In this document: positions 18,066-27,122 of the stretch, piece after piece
Position numbering within the stretch: position 1 is the first letter of the stretch
Layout of the letters: the number at the start of each line of letters is the position of its first letter
From: JACMLX01 sp040384325
GTDB lineage: Bacteria > Gemmatimonadota > Gemmatimonadetes > Gemmatimonadales > Gemmatimonadaceae
Length of the DNA stretch: 64,000 nucleotides
Direction of reading: 5' to 3'
Assembly: GCA_040384325.1 (NCBI GenBank)
Contig: JAZKJL010000003.1
Location: 124,001 to 188,000 of the forward strand
The notes under the pieces: model-generated
What the model was told of the DNA's origin: nothing
Database searches by the model: none
Seen by the model: only the letters and a program-made list of their open reading frames with translations
Position numbers and translations under genes: made by a program

Positions 18066-19526
18066 TCAGCCGAGGGCGATGGCCTCGTGCGCCCGACCGG
18101 CCGCGTCACCCGACGCCGGCCGTGACGCGGCGACCGCGCTGGCTACCGTCGCCGCGCGGGTCGCGATCTCCTCGCCGCCGGTGATGCAGTCACCCACGCT
18201 CACGCCACGTCGGAACTGACCATCCACCATCAGCCCCGGCACCAGCCCTTCCAGCGCGTCGGCGGCCCGCAGCACGTCGTCGTGCCCGAGGTCGTACTGC
18301 GGAATCGCGCGCGGCCACACGGTGTGCTCCACGAACTTCGGGGCCCCCGACACGCCCAGCAGTGTGGCCAACTCGGGCTGGACGACGTCGAGGAGTGTGC
18401 TGGTCGAGGCCACGCCGAGTTCCGGGTGCCGGATGCCGCCGAGGAAACAGGTCAGCAGCACGTGACCGTCCGGCGCGCGACGCTCGAAGAGGGTGCTGGA
18501 GAACAGCACCCCCAGTGTCTTTCGCTGCTCCCGGCTCGGGACCAGCATGCCGAAGCCGTCGAGCGCGTGGGCGACGTCGGCGCGGCGCAGGCCGAGTGCC
18601 AGCGACGCGACCGGCGGATACGGCACGCGCTGCAGCGGCGCCAACGCGGAGTGTGCACCAGGCGGCAGCGTGATGGCGCTCAGCGCGTGCAGCGGCAGCG
18701 TCGAGATCACCAGGTCGGCGTGCAGCAGCTGTCGCTCGCCGTCACGCTCGACGGTGACATCGACGCCATACTCGCGCGACGTGATGCCGACCACGCGCGT
18801 CAGGGTGTGGATCCGCTCGCGGCCGATGCTCTCGGCCAATGCGAGCGGCAGCGTGGCCATGCCGTCGGTGAACGACACCATCGTGTGACGACCCGCCGCC
18901 GCATCACCCGCGCCGCGTGCCACGCGCGCCTTCCGGCCCGCGGCCAGCATGCCCTTGAACAGCGAGCCATGTTCCCGCTCCAGGGCTGCCAGGCGCGGGA
19001 AGGCGTGTCGTACGCTGAGTCGAGCCGGATCGCCGGCGTACACACCCGACACGAACGGGTCCACCGCCCACTCCAGCGGTTCGCGCCCGAGGCGTCGCGT
19101 CACGAAATCGGCCACCGATTCGTCGCCTGCGTCGAGGCGTCGTGAGATGAATGGCTCACGGAGGAGACGCACCTTGGCGGACAGGCTGAAGAGCGGTGAG
19201 CGCGCCAGCGCACCGGGGGACGACGGCACCTCCAGCGGCACACCATCGCGCACGATGTAGCGACGTTGCGCCTGTGGCGCGGCGGGACGCAGCATTGGCG
19301 TCAATGCCAGCGACTCCACCAGCGCGGCGAGGCCCGGCGTGAGTGTGCAGGAGTTCGGCCCGCGTTCCACCAGGTACCCATCGCGGCGCACGCTCTGCAC
19401 CACGCCACCGACGGTGTCGGACGCCTCGAGCACCGTCACCTCGATGCCGCGGCGGCGGAGGTGCCATGCGGTGGTGAGGCCGGTCAGCCCGGCACCACAC
19501 ACCAGCACATGGGGCACTGCGGCCAT
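18066..19526 (-). CDS. hemG: Oxygen-dependent protoporphyrinogen/coproporphyrinogen oxidase (HemY type)
   Basis: The 486-residue flavoprotein oxidises a porphyrinogen to a porphyrin, late in heme and bacteriochlorophyll supply. It has the FAD-binding motif VLVCGAGLTGLTTAWHLRRR, then VTVLEASDTVGG and the GYLVERGPNS block of the HemY family. The C-terminal FAD contact lies near VSVGDCITGGEEIATR. The ATG at 19526 (MAAVPHV) is chosen because an upstream frame extension has no similarity. It is two bases after hemF. The symbol follows the common annotation of this family; hemY or cgoX would also be used. Confidence 0.9.
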   Translation of the reverse strand: MAAVPHVLVCGAGLTGLTTAWHLRRRGIEVTVLEASDTVGGVVQSVRRDGYLVERGPNSCTLTPGLAALVESLALTPMLRPAAPQAQRRYIVRDGVPLEVPSSPGALARSPLFSLSAKVRLLREPFISRRLDAGDESVADFVTRRLGREPLEWAVDPFVSGVYAGDPARLSVRHAFPRLAALEREHGSLFKGMLAAGRKARVARGAGDAAAGRHTMVSFTDGMATLPLALAESIGRERIHTLTRVVGITSREYGVDVTVERDGERQLLHADLVISTLPLHALSAITLPPGAHSALAPLQRVPYPPVASLALGLRRADVAHALDGFGMLVPSREQRKTLGVLFSSTLFERRAPDGHVLLTCFLGGIRHPELGVASTSTLLDVVQPELATLLGVSGAPKFVEHTVWPRAIPQYDLGHDDVLRAADALEGLVPGLMVDGQFRRGVSVGDCITGGEEIATRAATVASAVAASRPASGDAAGRAHEAIALG

Positions 19527-19528
19527 CG

Positions 19529-20521
19529 TCAGTCCACGAGCCAGTCGCGCGGTGCGAGCATCGCGATCAACTCGGCCTCGAAGCTGCCCTCGGGCCATGT
19601 CGGCGCGTACGGCCACGCAGCCAGTGGCGGCATGCTCATCAACACGCTCTCGATGCGTGCCGCCGTGTGCAGGCCGAAGTGCGTGCCGCGATCGTGCACG
19701 AGGTTGAACTCCACGTACCGCCCGCGCCGCACCAGCTGGAAGCTGCGTTCGCGCGGCCCGTAGGGCTCATTGCGACGTCGTTCGACGATCGGCGCGTAGG
19801 CCGTCTCCAGACTGCGCGCGATCGCGTCCACGAACGCCATCGTCGTTTCGGCGTCCATGCCGCTCTCGTCCTCGCCGGGACGGAGGTGGTCGAAGAACAC
19901 GCCACCGCAGCCGCGCGTCTCGTTGTCGCGATGGAGGTTGCGGAAGTACTCGTCGCACCACGGCTTGAAGCGCCGGTGCAGCGAGGGATGGAAGCCGTCG
20001 CAGATGCCGGCCAGCGTGCGGTGGAAGTGCCGCACGTCGTCGGGGAACGGATACATCGGTGTGAGGTCGGTGCCGCCCCCGTACCATGCATCGCGGAGGT
20101 TGCCCTCGTCGTCGCTGAGCTCGAAGTAGCGCACGTTGAGGTGCACCGTCGGGATCATCGGGCTGCGCGGGTGGAACACGAGGCTGACGCCGGTGGCGAA
20201 GAACCGCGATTCACCATCCGACACACCGCGTCCACCGAGCTTCGCGGCGGCGGCGGCGGGCAGCCGGCCATACACCACGCTGCGATTCACGCCGCCCTTC
20301 TCGAAGGTGTTGCCGTCGATCATCACGCGCGAGTGGCCACCACCACCTTCGGCGCGTTCCCACGTGTCCTCGCGGAACGCGCCGCCACCATCGAGACGCG
20401 TGAACAGCGCGGTGATCTCATCGTGCACCCCGGCGATCCAGGCGATCGCGCGGGCACGCCGCGCATCTCCGGAATCCGCGAGGTCAGTCGCCGCGGGTCT
20501 CGGAAACGCCGCCGGCGTCAT
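19529..20521 (-). CDS. hemF: Oxygen-dependent coproporphyrinogen III oxidase
   Basis: HemF decarboxylates coproporphyrinogen III to protoporphyrinogen IX using oxygen. The 330-residue product contains GGGGHSRVMIDGNTFEKGG, SLVFHPRSPMIPTVHLNVRY, WYGGGTDLTPMYPFPDD and VRRGRYVEFNLVHDRGT, all family blocks. Its ATG overlaps the hemE stop codon. Use of the oxygen-dependent enzyme agrees with acsF elsewhere in the cluster and points to pigment synthesis under air. Confidence 0.95.
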   Translation of the reverse strand: MTPAAFPRPAATDLADSGDARRARAIAWIAGVHDEITALFTRLDGGGAFREDTWERAEGGGGHSRVMIDGNTFEKGGVNRSVVYGRLPAAAAAKLGGRGVSDGESRFFATGVSLVFHPRSPMIPTVHLNVRYFELSDDEGNLRDAWYGGGTDLTPMYPFPDDVRHFHRTLAGICDGFHPSLHRRFKPWCDEYFRNLHRDNETRGCGGVFFDHLRPGEDESGMDAETTMAFVDAIARSLETAYAPIVERRRNEPYGPRERSFQLVRRGRYVEFNLVHDRGTHFGLHTAARIESVLMSMPPLAAWPYAPTWPEGSFEAELIAMLAPRDWLVD

Positions 20522-21657
20522 GACGCCAGCCGTTCCTTGGCGCGGGGCGTCGGCACGGCGGCCTGCGGCGAGCGCCACTCACGCACCGTGTCGATGAACG
20601 CCTTGGCATGGGCCACCGGAATGTCCGGCAGGATGCCGTGGCCGAGGTTCGCGATGTGCCCGCGACCGCCGAACTCCTCCAGCATGCGCAGCGTGCGCGC
20701 GCGGATGGTGCTGGGCGGTGCGTACAACAGGCACGGATCGAGGTTGCCCTGCAACGCCACCGGCAGGTGCTCCATGCGCTTGCGCGCCTCGGCGGCACCG
20801 ATCTGCCAGTCTACGCCGATCACGTCGGCCATGGTGGCCTGCGCCAGCTCTTCCATCGCCCAACCCGCGCCAGGTGCAAAGACGATCAGCGGCACACCGG
20901 CGGTGCGGGCGATCGACGCCACGCGCGCCAGGTACGGCAATGCGAACTGACGGAACTCGTGCGGTGCCAGCGCGCCGGCCCAGCTCTCGAAGATCTGCAG
21001 TGCCTGCGCACCTGCTGCTGCCTGCGCGACGAGGAAGTTGCCGACCGCCGTCGCCAGCTTATTGAGCAGCGCGTGTGCGTCCTGCGGCGATTCGTACAGC
21101 ATCCGCTTGGCGACCGCGAACTGCTTGGTGCCGCGTCCTTCCACCATGTAGGCCGCCAGCGTCCACGGGCCGCCGGCGAAGCCGATCAGCGGCACGCGAC
21201 CATCCAGCTCGCGACGGGTCATGCGCACCGCATCCAGCATGTAGCCGAGGCCTTCCTCCGGCACCACCGGGTTGAGGCGCGCGATCGCGTCACCGTTGCG
21301 CAGTGGCGACGAGAACACCGGACCGACGCCTTCGTCCACGGTGAGGTCCATGCCCATCGCCTGCGGCACCACCAGGATGTCGCTGAAGATGATCGCGGCA
21401 TCCACGCCCATGATGTCCACCGGCTGCAGCGTGACCTCGGTGGCCAGCTCCGGATTGCGACACATCTCGAGGAAACCGCCGGACTTGGCGCGCACCGCAC
21501 GGTACTCGGGCAGGTAGCGGCCTGCCTGGCGCATCATCCAGACCGGTGGACGCTCCACCACCTCGCGACGGCAGGCGCGCAGGAACAGGTCACTGCGGCG
21601 TTGGGTGGCGGGGGCTGACGCGTCGGTGATCACGGCAGGTGTGGTCTTGGTCGGCAT
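20518..21657 (-). CDS. hemE: Uroporphyrinogen decarboxylase
   Basis: HemE removes four carboxyl groups from uroporphyrinogen III. The 379-residue product has RPPVWMMRQAGRYLPEYR near the N terminus, the family signature, then DIMGVDAAIIFSDILV and IGFAGGPWTLAAYMVEGRG. It lies eight bases after hemA and overlaps hemF, so hemA-hemE-hemF-hemG form one transcription unit within the photosynthesis cluster. Confidence 0.95.
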   Translation of the reverse strand: MPTKTTPAVITDASAPATQRRSDLFLRACRREVVERPPVWMMRQAGRYLPEYRAVRAKSGGFLEMCRNPELATEVTLQPVDIMGVDAAIIFSDILVVPQAMGMDLTVDEGVGPVFSSPLRNGDAIARLNPVVPEEGLGYMLDAVRMTRRELDGRVPLIGFAGGPWTLAAYMVEGRGTKQFAVAKRMLYESPQDAHALLNKLATAVGNFLVAQAAAGAQALQIFESWAGALAPHEFRQFALPYLARVASIARTAGVPLIVFAPGAGWAMEELAQATMADVIGVDWQIGAAEARKRMEHLPVALQGNLDPCLLYAPPSTIRARTLRMLEEFGGRGHIANLGHGILPDIPVAHAKAFIDTVREWRSPQAAVPTPRAKERLAS

Positions 21658-21665
21658 GAGGTGCG

Positions 21666-22997
21666 TCAGGAATTCGGTGAAGCGACCGCCGAGGCGCCAT
21701 CGCGCGTCATCGGCATCGCTGAAAAGTCGGATGGAACGCCGCGGCGCGGGGTGTTCGCGAACAGCTGGTCGAGGTGCACCGCCAGGTCGTCCACGTTCTC
21801 GCCACGTGCGATCGCGTCGCTGAAGACGTTCATCGGGCGCGCCAGCAGCTTGGCCACGATCCGTTCCGCGGTGCGCTCGGCCACGTCGTCACCGGCCACG
21901 AAGGCCACTTCGCGACGGCAGAGATCGACCAGCGCGTGATGCAGCGAGCGAATGGCGAGGCGTGCCGCACCCGTGGCCAGCCAGTGCCGCAGCCAGCGCA
22001 TTTCGTGATCCACGATCCGTTCCGCATCCGGCACCGCCGACAGGCGTGCGGCCTCGGCGGCGATGATCGGCTGGTGCAGGGAATCGAGGTCCACCAGCGT
22101 CACGCCGGGAATGTGCGCCGCGCGCGGATCGACGTTGCGTGGCATGGCGAGGTCCAGCAGCAGCAGTGGGGCATGGTCGTAGCCCACGTTGACGCGCGCC
22201 GCCTGCAGCTGTTCGGCGATCAGCGTGTGTGTGGCGGCACCCGTCGCGATGATCACCACGTCGGCGAACGCGGCCTCGACGTGCATCGTCTCCATCGCGG
22301 CGACGCGGCCCCGCAGGCTCTCGGCCAGTTCCTGTGCGCGTTCGATGGTCCGGTTCATCAGCACGATGTCCACCGCGCCGAGCTTCGCCAGCTGGCGCGC
22401 GGCACGGGTGCCGGTCTTGCCGCAGCCGATGATCAGGCAGCGTGCATGCTGCAGCGATCCGAAGCGCTGCAATGCCACCGACGCTGCCTCGGCACCGATC
22501 GAGTTGCGGCCGGTGGACAGGTTGGTGTCGGACTGCACGCGGCGGCCGGTGCGCAGGCCGATCTCGAACAGGCGGTGCAGCATCGGCCCCACCGTGTTCA
22601 TCTCGCAGGCGGTGCGGTACGACGAGCGCACCTGGCCGAGGATCTGGCCGTCACCGAGGATCTGGCTTTCGAGGCCGGCGGCGAGGCGGAGCAGGTGCCG
22701 TCCCACTTCATCCCCGATGCGGATGTTGAGCGACTGCAGCAGCGCGTGCCGTTCCATCGGCTCCGGCATCCAGACGGTGGTCAGGTGATCCACCGCGGTC
22801 TCGAGCGCCGCCTGCCCGCTCGATTCCGTCCAGGCATAGAGCTCGGTGCGGTTGCAGGTCGAGACGAGGGCCAGTTCGCAGACACCACCACCGAGCAGCG
22901 CGCCGTACATCTCACCCAGCCGTTGCTCGGCCACGTGAAAGCGCTCGCGTGTGGCGACGTCCGCGGTCCGATAGTCCACCGCCAGGCAGATCAGCAT
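21666..22997 (-). CDS. hemA: Glutamyl-tRNA reductase
   Basis: HemA commits glutamyl-tRNA to 5-aminolevulinate synthesis through the C5 pathway. The catalytic cysteine lies in LALVSTCNRTELYAW, followed by RHLLRLAAGLESQILGDGQI and an NADPH-binding domain with CLIIGCGKTGTRAARQLAKL. I prefer the ATG at 22997 (MLICLAVDYRTADV), which aligns with the usual N terminus and leaves a four-base gap after tspO, over an upstream frame start that overlaps tspO. Purple alphaproteobacteria instead use ALA synthase, so this C5-route gene in the cluster is noteworthy. Confidence 0.93.
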   Translation of the reverse strand: MLICLAVDYRTADVATRERFHVAEQRLGEMYGALLGGGVCELALVSTCNRTELYAWTESSGQAALETAVDHLTTVWMPEPMERHALLQSLNIRIGDEVGRHLLRLAAGLESQILGDGQILGQVRSSYRTACEMNTVGPMLHRLFEIGLRTGRRVQSDTNLSTGRNSIGAEAASVALQRFGSLQHARCLIIGCGKTGTRAARQLAKLGAVDIVLMNRTIERAQELAESLRGRVAAMETMHVEAAFADVVIIATGAATHTLIAEQLQAARVNVGYDHAPLLLLDLAMPRNVDPRAAHIPGVTLVDLDSLHQPIIAAEAARLSAVPDAERIVDHEMRWLRHWLATGAARLAIRSLHHALVDLCRREVAFVAGDDVAERTAERIVAKLLARPMNVFSDAIARGENVDDLAVHLDQLFANTPRRGVPSDFSAMPMTRDGASAVASPNS

Positions 22998-23001
22998 GCG
23001 T

Positions 23002-23490
23002 TCACCGGGATCCGAAGGGAGCATTGCGTCGCACGATGGCGATGTTCAGCACGGTTGCGAACATCACCCAGCACAGGTACGGCACGAACGCCCAGGCCGC
23101 GCGCCGATCGAGCGGCGCCACGGTGATGACCAGCAGCACGATGCTGCCGAAGAACGGCACGATCTCGAGCAACGCCAGGTCCGGCCGGCGCTGCGCGAAG
23201 AACAGGAAACTCCAGAGCGTGTTCAATCCGCCGTTCAAGGCGAACAATCCCGTCAGCCGCCAGCGGTCGGCGGGATCCGGCAACCGCTCCCACGAGATCA
23301 CGAACGCGAATGCCATCAACAGGAAGATCGTGGTCCACGCCGGACCGAAGAGCCAGTCGGGCGGCTGCCACGACGGCTTCTTCAACCCGTAGTACCACGG
23401 GCCCAGCTGCGTCACGAGCGCGCCACCCGCGGCGGTCAGCACCAGACCGCCGGCGGCGAGCGCAATCGCCGTGACCGAATACCCGAGCAT
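23002..23490 (-). CDS. tspO: TspO/MBR family tryptophan-rich sensory protein
   Basis: The 162-residue membrane protein shows the tryptophan-rich TspO signature YGLKKPSWQPPDWLFGPAW and a later LNGGLNTLWSFLFFAQRRP, with five hydrophobic helices. TspO binds porphyrins and in Rhodobacter modulates photosynthesis gene expression in response to oxygen. Its ATG overlaps the bchP stop (TAATG), and it sits between bchP and hemA, which fits a porphyrin-flux role. Confidence 0.93.
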   Translation of the reverse strand: MLGYSVTAIALAAGGLVLTAAGGALVTQLGPWYYGLKKPSWQPPDWLFGPAWTTIFLLMAFAFVISWERLPDPADRWRLTGLFALNGGLNTLWSFLFFAQRRPDLALLEIVPFFGSIVLLVITVAPLDRRAAWAFVPYLCWVMFATVLNIAIVRRNAPFGSR

Positions 23491-24683
23491 TAAGCAACCG
23501 GCGCCAGGCCTGTCAGATGTCCAATGTTCTTGAAGAAGATCCGTGCGTGCGCCAACGGCTTCCCGCGAACGAGCTTTTTCCGCATGTAGGCGTCGAAGGT
23601 GAGCTTCTGGATGTCCTCGTCGCGGCACATCGACACGAAACGCTCGCGCCGGTTGTCGGTGGTGTACCAGAAGTTCTGCATCACGTCCAGCACGCGGAAC
23701 ACCTGGCCATGCTCCCACAGGAAGCGGCGCCGCGCGGCGCGCAGCTTGCTCGCCTTCCCGGTGCGCAGCGCATCGGCGACGGCATCGGCGGTGAATCGGC
23801 CACAGGTCATGGCGTAGAAGATGCCCTCACCTGACGCCGGCGCTACCACCCCGGCCGCATCTCCGCAAACTGAGACGTCCTTGCCGTTCTCCCACCACTT
23901 GAGCGGACGGAGGGGAATCGGGGCGCCTTCGCGTCGAACCGTCTCGCAGTCGGCCAGCCCCGTCTCCTGACGGAGGCGCGCCACCGCGGCCCGCATGTCG
24001 AAGCCCTGCTCGAAGGTGCCGGTGCCGATGCTGGTCACTTCGCCGTGTGGAAAGACCCAGGCGTAGAAGTCGGGCGAGTACTTGCCGTCGTAGTAGATGT
24101 CGGCGCGGCGGGCCTGGAAATCGTCCGTTTCCACGGCCGGTGACTTCACGATCTCGTGGTACGCCGTGACGCGGTTGCCGCCGGCATAGGCGATCGGGAT
24201 GGCCTGGCGGGCCACGGCCGACAGCGCGCCGTCGGCGCCGATCAGGTGCCGCGCCTTGATCGTCTCCAGCGCGCCGGAGCGCGAGGAGCCGGCGGCGTAG
24301 TGAATCAGCAGCCGGTTGTCGGTGTCGTAGCTGAAGTGATCGAAGAAGCCGGTGATGCGATCGGCGCCATTCGAGCGGGCCCGTTCGCGCAGCCACTCGT
24401 CGAAGGTGCCGCGATCCACCATGCCGACGTAGCCCTTGCCGACGGGGATGTCGACCTTCTGCCGGTGCGGTGAGACCATCCGTGCGGTGCCGACACGCGC
24501 CACCAGCAGTTCGTCGGGGATGTCGAAGTCCACCATCGCCTGCGGCGGCACGGCACCGCCGCAGGGCTTCACGCGGCCCGCCTTGTCCATCAGCGCCACC
24601 GAGAAGCCCTGCATCGCGAGGTCGTTGGCCGCCGTTGCACCGGAGGGTCCGCCACCGATCACCACCACGTCGTACATCTTCAT
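23490..24683 (-). CDS. bchP: Geranylgeranyl diphosphate/bacteriochlorophyll reductase
   Basis: BchP reduces the geranylgeranyl tail of bacteriochlorophyll to phytyl. The 397-residue flavoprotein starts MKMYDVVVIGGGPSGATAAN, a dinucleotide-binding fold, and contains MDKAGRVKPCGGAVPPQAM and GDAAGVVAPASGEGIFYAM, as in ChlP/BchP. The ATG at 24683 is preceded by GAGGAG at seven bases; a GTG one codon upstream is less likely. It is separated from bch2 upstream by 131 bases that hold a hairpin. Confidence 0.94.
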   Translation of the reverse strand: MKMYDVVVIGGGPSGATAANDLAMQGFSVALMDKAGRVKPCGGAVPPQAMVDFDIPDELLVARVGTARMVSPHRQKVDIPVGKGYVGMVDRGTFDEWLRERARSNGADRITGFFDHFSYDTDNRLLIHYAAGSSRSGALETIKARHLIGADGALSAVARQAIPIAYAGGNRVTAYHEIVKSPAVETDDFQARRADIYYDGKYSPDFYAWVFPHGEVTSIGTGTFEQGFDMRAAVARLRQETGLADCETVRREGAPIPLRPLKWWENGKDVSVCGDAAGVVAPASGEGIFYAMTCGRFTADAVADALRTGKASKLRAARRRFLWEHGQVFRVLDVMQNFWYTTDNRRERFVSMCRDEDIQKLTFDAYMRKKLVRGKPLAHARIFFKNIGHLTGLAPVA

Positions 24684-24763
24684 CACGCTGCTCCTCGCGC
24701 CGAGTCGTCAGGTAGGGCACCGGAACCACGCCCGATGCCGTGCACTGCCATGACCTGTCCTGC

Positions 24764-24784
24764 GATCCCCGCCTGCAGGGGATC
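24764..24784. terminator. 7-bp perfect hairpin between bch2 and bchP
   Basis: GATCCCC at 24764-24770 pairs with GGGGATC at 24778-24784 around a seven-base loop. It is the only long gap inside the otherwise tightly packed minus-strand run. It lies 31 bases downstream of the bch2 stop and 80 bases upstream of bchP. No U-run follows, so it may be an attenuating or processing hairpin instead of a full terminator. Confidence 0.45.
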
Positions 24785-24814
24785 CTCACATCCGTTGCGC
24801 GTCGCCGTCATCCC

Positions 24815-26140
24815 TCAGCCCGCCGCGGCGAGGAGGGATTCACTCGACTGCGCCCGCCCGGCCTGCCGCGCCGCCGATGCCAGCATCGCCGCGCCGACGA
24901 ACAGCGCCGCTTCCATCGCGAACACGCTGCCGTAGCCCAGGCGGTCGGAGCCGAGCACGGCGCGCATCACGTCGCTGGCACCGGCACCCAGCATGCCGCC
25001 CGCCGCCATCGCGATCGCCTGCGAGGCACCGAACACACCCATGCGCACACCGGTCTGCGCCTGGTCGGCCGCTGCCGACAGCGACATCATCGACCCGATC
25101 GCGCCGATCGCGAACGCCCCGTTGGCGACGCCGAGCGCGAACAGGGCGCCCTTCAGCAGCAGCAGGCTGCCGGTCATCGGCGCCATCGCGATCAGCAGCA
25201 GCGCCGCCGCTGACGCCAGGCAGCCGTGACGCGCCCAGCCGGCCAGCGTGCCGACACGCGTCGACAGCAGTGCGGTGAGCAGCATGCCGAGCAGCGAACC
25301 ACCCTGGTGCACGCCGCTGATCGCCGTGCTTTCACCCGGCGTGAGGCCGAACACCGACCCGGCGAACGGCTCGAGGATCAGGTCCTGCGTGCTGTAGGCC
25401 AGCATCGACAGGCCGACGAAGAACGAGAAGCGACGCGCCACCGGATCCGACCACACCACGCGCACCGCGTCGCGGAAGGGCGTCGCGGCAGCCCGTTCAC
25501 GCACCCCGGCGGCGCGCGGCGCGTCGAGGCCGATCAGCGCCACGGCAGTCAGCACCACCGTCGCCAGGCCGATGATCATCGTGCAGCGCACCAGCGTGGC
25601 GAAGGAGAAGGGCGTCAGCAGCTTGCTGGCGACCACCGTGCAGAGGATGAAGCCGGCGATCATGCACAGCCAGACCGTGGCCGCCGCCCGCGCGTGACGT
25701 GCCGGCGGCACCCGCAGCGAGAGGAGCGTGAGCAGCAGCGTACCGGCCGTGCTCACGCCAAGGCCGACCAGCACGAAGGCGACCAGCATCAACGGATATC
25801 CGAGCATCGGTGCCGATCGCAGCAGCGGCAGCAGCGTCGCGATCGACACCACACCCGCCGCCAGCATGATCATGCCGACCACGATCCATCGCGTGAGGCG
25901 CCCATGCTGGTCGGCGAAGTGCCCCATGCGCGGACGCAGCCAGAGTTGCACGCCGTAATGCAGCGCGACCAGCGCGCCGGGCACCATCGCCGGCAGCGCC
26001 AGCTCCACCACCATCACGCGATTCATCGTCGCGGTGATGAGCACGATCAGCGCGCCGAGACAGGCCTGCACCAGACCGAGGCGCAACACCGACGTGAAGC
26101 CGAAGTGATCGCGGTGCATCGGGGCAGCGCTGCTGCTCAT
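24815..26140 (-). CDS. bch2: PucC/BCH2 family MFS protein
   Basis: The 441-residue protein is a PucC-type member of the major facilitator superfamily, about 12 hydrophobic segments. LGLVQACLGALIVLITATMNRVMVVEL near the N terminus is the family signature, shared with LhaA encoded at 40.1 kb. Such proteins help deliver pigments or assemble light-harvesting complexes. The ATG at 26140 (MSSSAAPMHRDHFG) overlaps the bchG stop codon. In phototrophic Proteobacteria a bch2/pucC paralogue lies beside bchG and bchP in the same order. Confidence 0.92.
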   Translation of the reverse strand: MSSSAAPMHRDHFGFTSVLRLGLVQACLGALIVLITATMNRVMVVELALPAMVPGALVALHYGVQLWLRPRMGHFADQHGRLTRWIVVGMIMLAAGVVSIATLLPLLRSAPMLGYPLMLVAFVLVGLGVSTAGTLLLTLLSLRVPPARHARAAATVWLCMIAGFILCTVVASKLLTPFSFATLVRCTMIIGLATVVLTAVALIGLDAPRAAGVRERAAATPFRDAVRVVWSDPVARRFSFFVGLSMLAYSTQDLILEPFAGSVFGLTPGESTAISGVHQGGSLLGMLLTALLSTRVGTLAGWARHGCLASAAALLLIAMAPMTGSLLLLKGALFALGVANGAFAIGAIGSMMSLSAAADQAQTGVRMGVFGASQAIAMAAGGMLGAGASDVMRAVLGSDRLGYGSVFAMEAALFVGAAMLASAARQAGRAQSSESLLAAAG

Positions 26141-27066
26141 GTGCCGGCCCCCAGCGAACGGATCGCGTGGGCGCAGACCATCATCCCGAGCACCGAGAAC
26201 GGCACGCCGAATCCGCTGTACCAGAGCGCCTTCTGCACCGGGGCACGCAGGAAGGTCGGCATCATCGCCTGCTGAATGCCGATCAGCAGCACCAGCACCG
26301 CGGCATGCATCGGGCGGTCCCACGCGAACAGCAGCAGGCCGGCCGCGATCACCTGCGGCAGCAGGATCACCACACACGCCAGCTTCGCCGCGCGCTCGGC
26401 GCCGAGTTGCACCGGCAGCGACATCACACCGAGCTGCTTGTCGCCGTCGATCGCCTTGAAGTCGTTGAGTGTCATGATGCCGTGCGCGCCGATGCTGTAG
26501 AGCAGGGCGACGGTCACGATGCGCAGGTCGGGCCAGGTGCCGAGCATCACCACCGCGCCGGTGATCCACGCCAGTCCTTCGTATGTGAGTCCGACGGCGG
26601 CGTTGCCGAACCAGCCATCGGCCTTGAGGCGCAGCGGCGGTGCGCTGTAGGCCCACGAGAACGCGACGGCGAGGCAGGTGGCGACCAGTCCTGCGGTGCC
26701 GAACAACGAGCCGACGGCGATCGTGGCGCCGCTCCAGATCACGGCGATCAGCAGGCCCCAGCTTCCGGGAATGCGGCCCGACGGAATCGGGCGATGCGGT
26801 TCATTGATCGCGTCCACATGGCGATCGAACCAGTCGTTCACGGCCTGACTGCCAGCGCACGACAGCGGGCCGGTCAACGCGACGCCAAGGGCCAGCAACC
26901 ACCAGCGTCCGGTCATGTCCACCCCGGCGCTGACGACGCCGCAGGCGAACGCCCACATGGGGGGAAACCAGGTGACGGGCTTGAGCAATTCGAGCACCGC
27001 GCCCGGGCTCGGAAAGCGCCGCGACACGGTCTGTAAACGAGGGCTGACGGAATCCAGTGTCAACAT
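26137..27066 (-). CDS. bchG: Bacteriochlorophyll synthase
   Basis: BchG esterifies bacteriochlorophyllide with geranylgeranyl diphosphate. The UbiA-family product is 309 residues from the ATG at 27066. The prenyl-diphosphate-binding motif appears as NDWFDRHVDAINEPHRPIPS and a second aspartate block as NDFKAIDGDKQLG. Conserved sequence starts only at PSPGAVLELLKPVTWFPPMW. The first 13 codons overlap a pair of PpsR-type palindromes, so the true start may be the GTG at 27027; this would shorten the product by 13 residues. Confidence 0.92.
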   Translation of the reverse strand: MLTLDSVSPRLQTVSRRFPSPGAVLELLKPVTWFPPMWAFACGVVSAGVDMTGRWWLLALGVALTGPLSCAGSQAVNDWFDRHVDAINEPHRPIPSGRIPGSWGLLIAVIWSGATIAVGSLFGTAGLVATCLAVAFSWAYSAPPLRLKADGWFGNAAVGLTYEGLAWITGAVVMLGTWPDLRIVTVALLYSIGAHGIMTLNDFKAIDGDKQLGVMSLPVQLGAERAAKLACVVILLPQVIAAGLLLFAWDRPMHAAVLVLLIGIQQAMMPTFLRAPVQKALWYSGFGVPFSVLGMMVCAHAIRSLGAGT

Positions 27067-27075
27067 TTCCTGACA
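27032..27075 (-). promoter_or_regulatory. Paired PpsR-type operators and -35 element at bchG
   Basis: Two palindromes of the PpsR/CrtJ form lie eight bases apart. The upstream one (27058-27075, read on plus TGTCAACATTTCCTGACA) is a perfect TGT-N12-ACA; the other (27032-27049, TGTAAACGAGGGCTGACG) is degenerate. On the minus strand the inner half-site of the upstream palindrome reads TTGACA and would be the -35 element. The -10 region would be near 27035-27041. Binding by PpsR is inferred from motif and spacing, which match the bchC promoter in this window. Confidence 0.65.
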
Positions 27076-27122
27076 GTGCGGCGAAAAACGGACGCCCGCA
27101 AGGTGTCCCGCACGTTCGTCGG

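Noticed and set aside
22998..23024. Upstream start for hemA overlapping tspO
   Set aside because: The added nine residues are not conserved and the ATG at 22997 aligns with the usual HemA N terminus.
24815..26656. Extension of bch2 to a 613-residue product
   Set aside because: The extra N-terminal part reads bchG in another frame and is arginine-rich; conserved sequence begins at the ATG at 26140.
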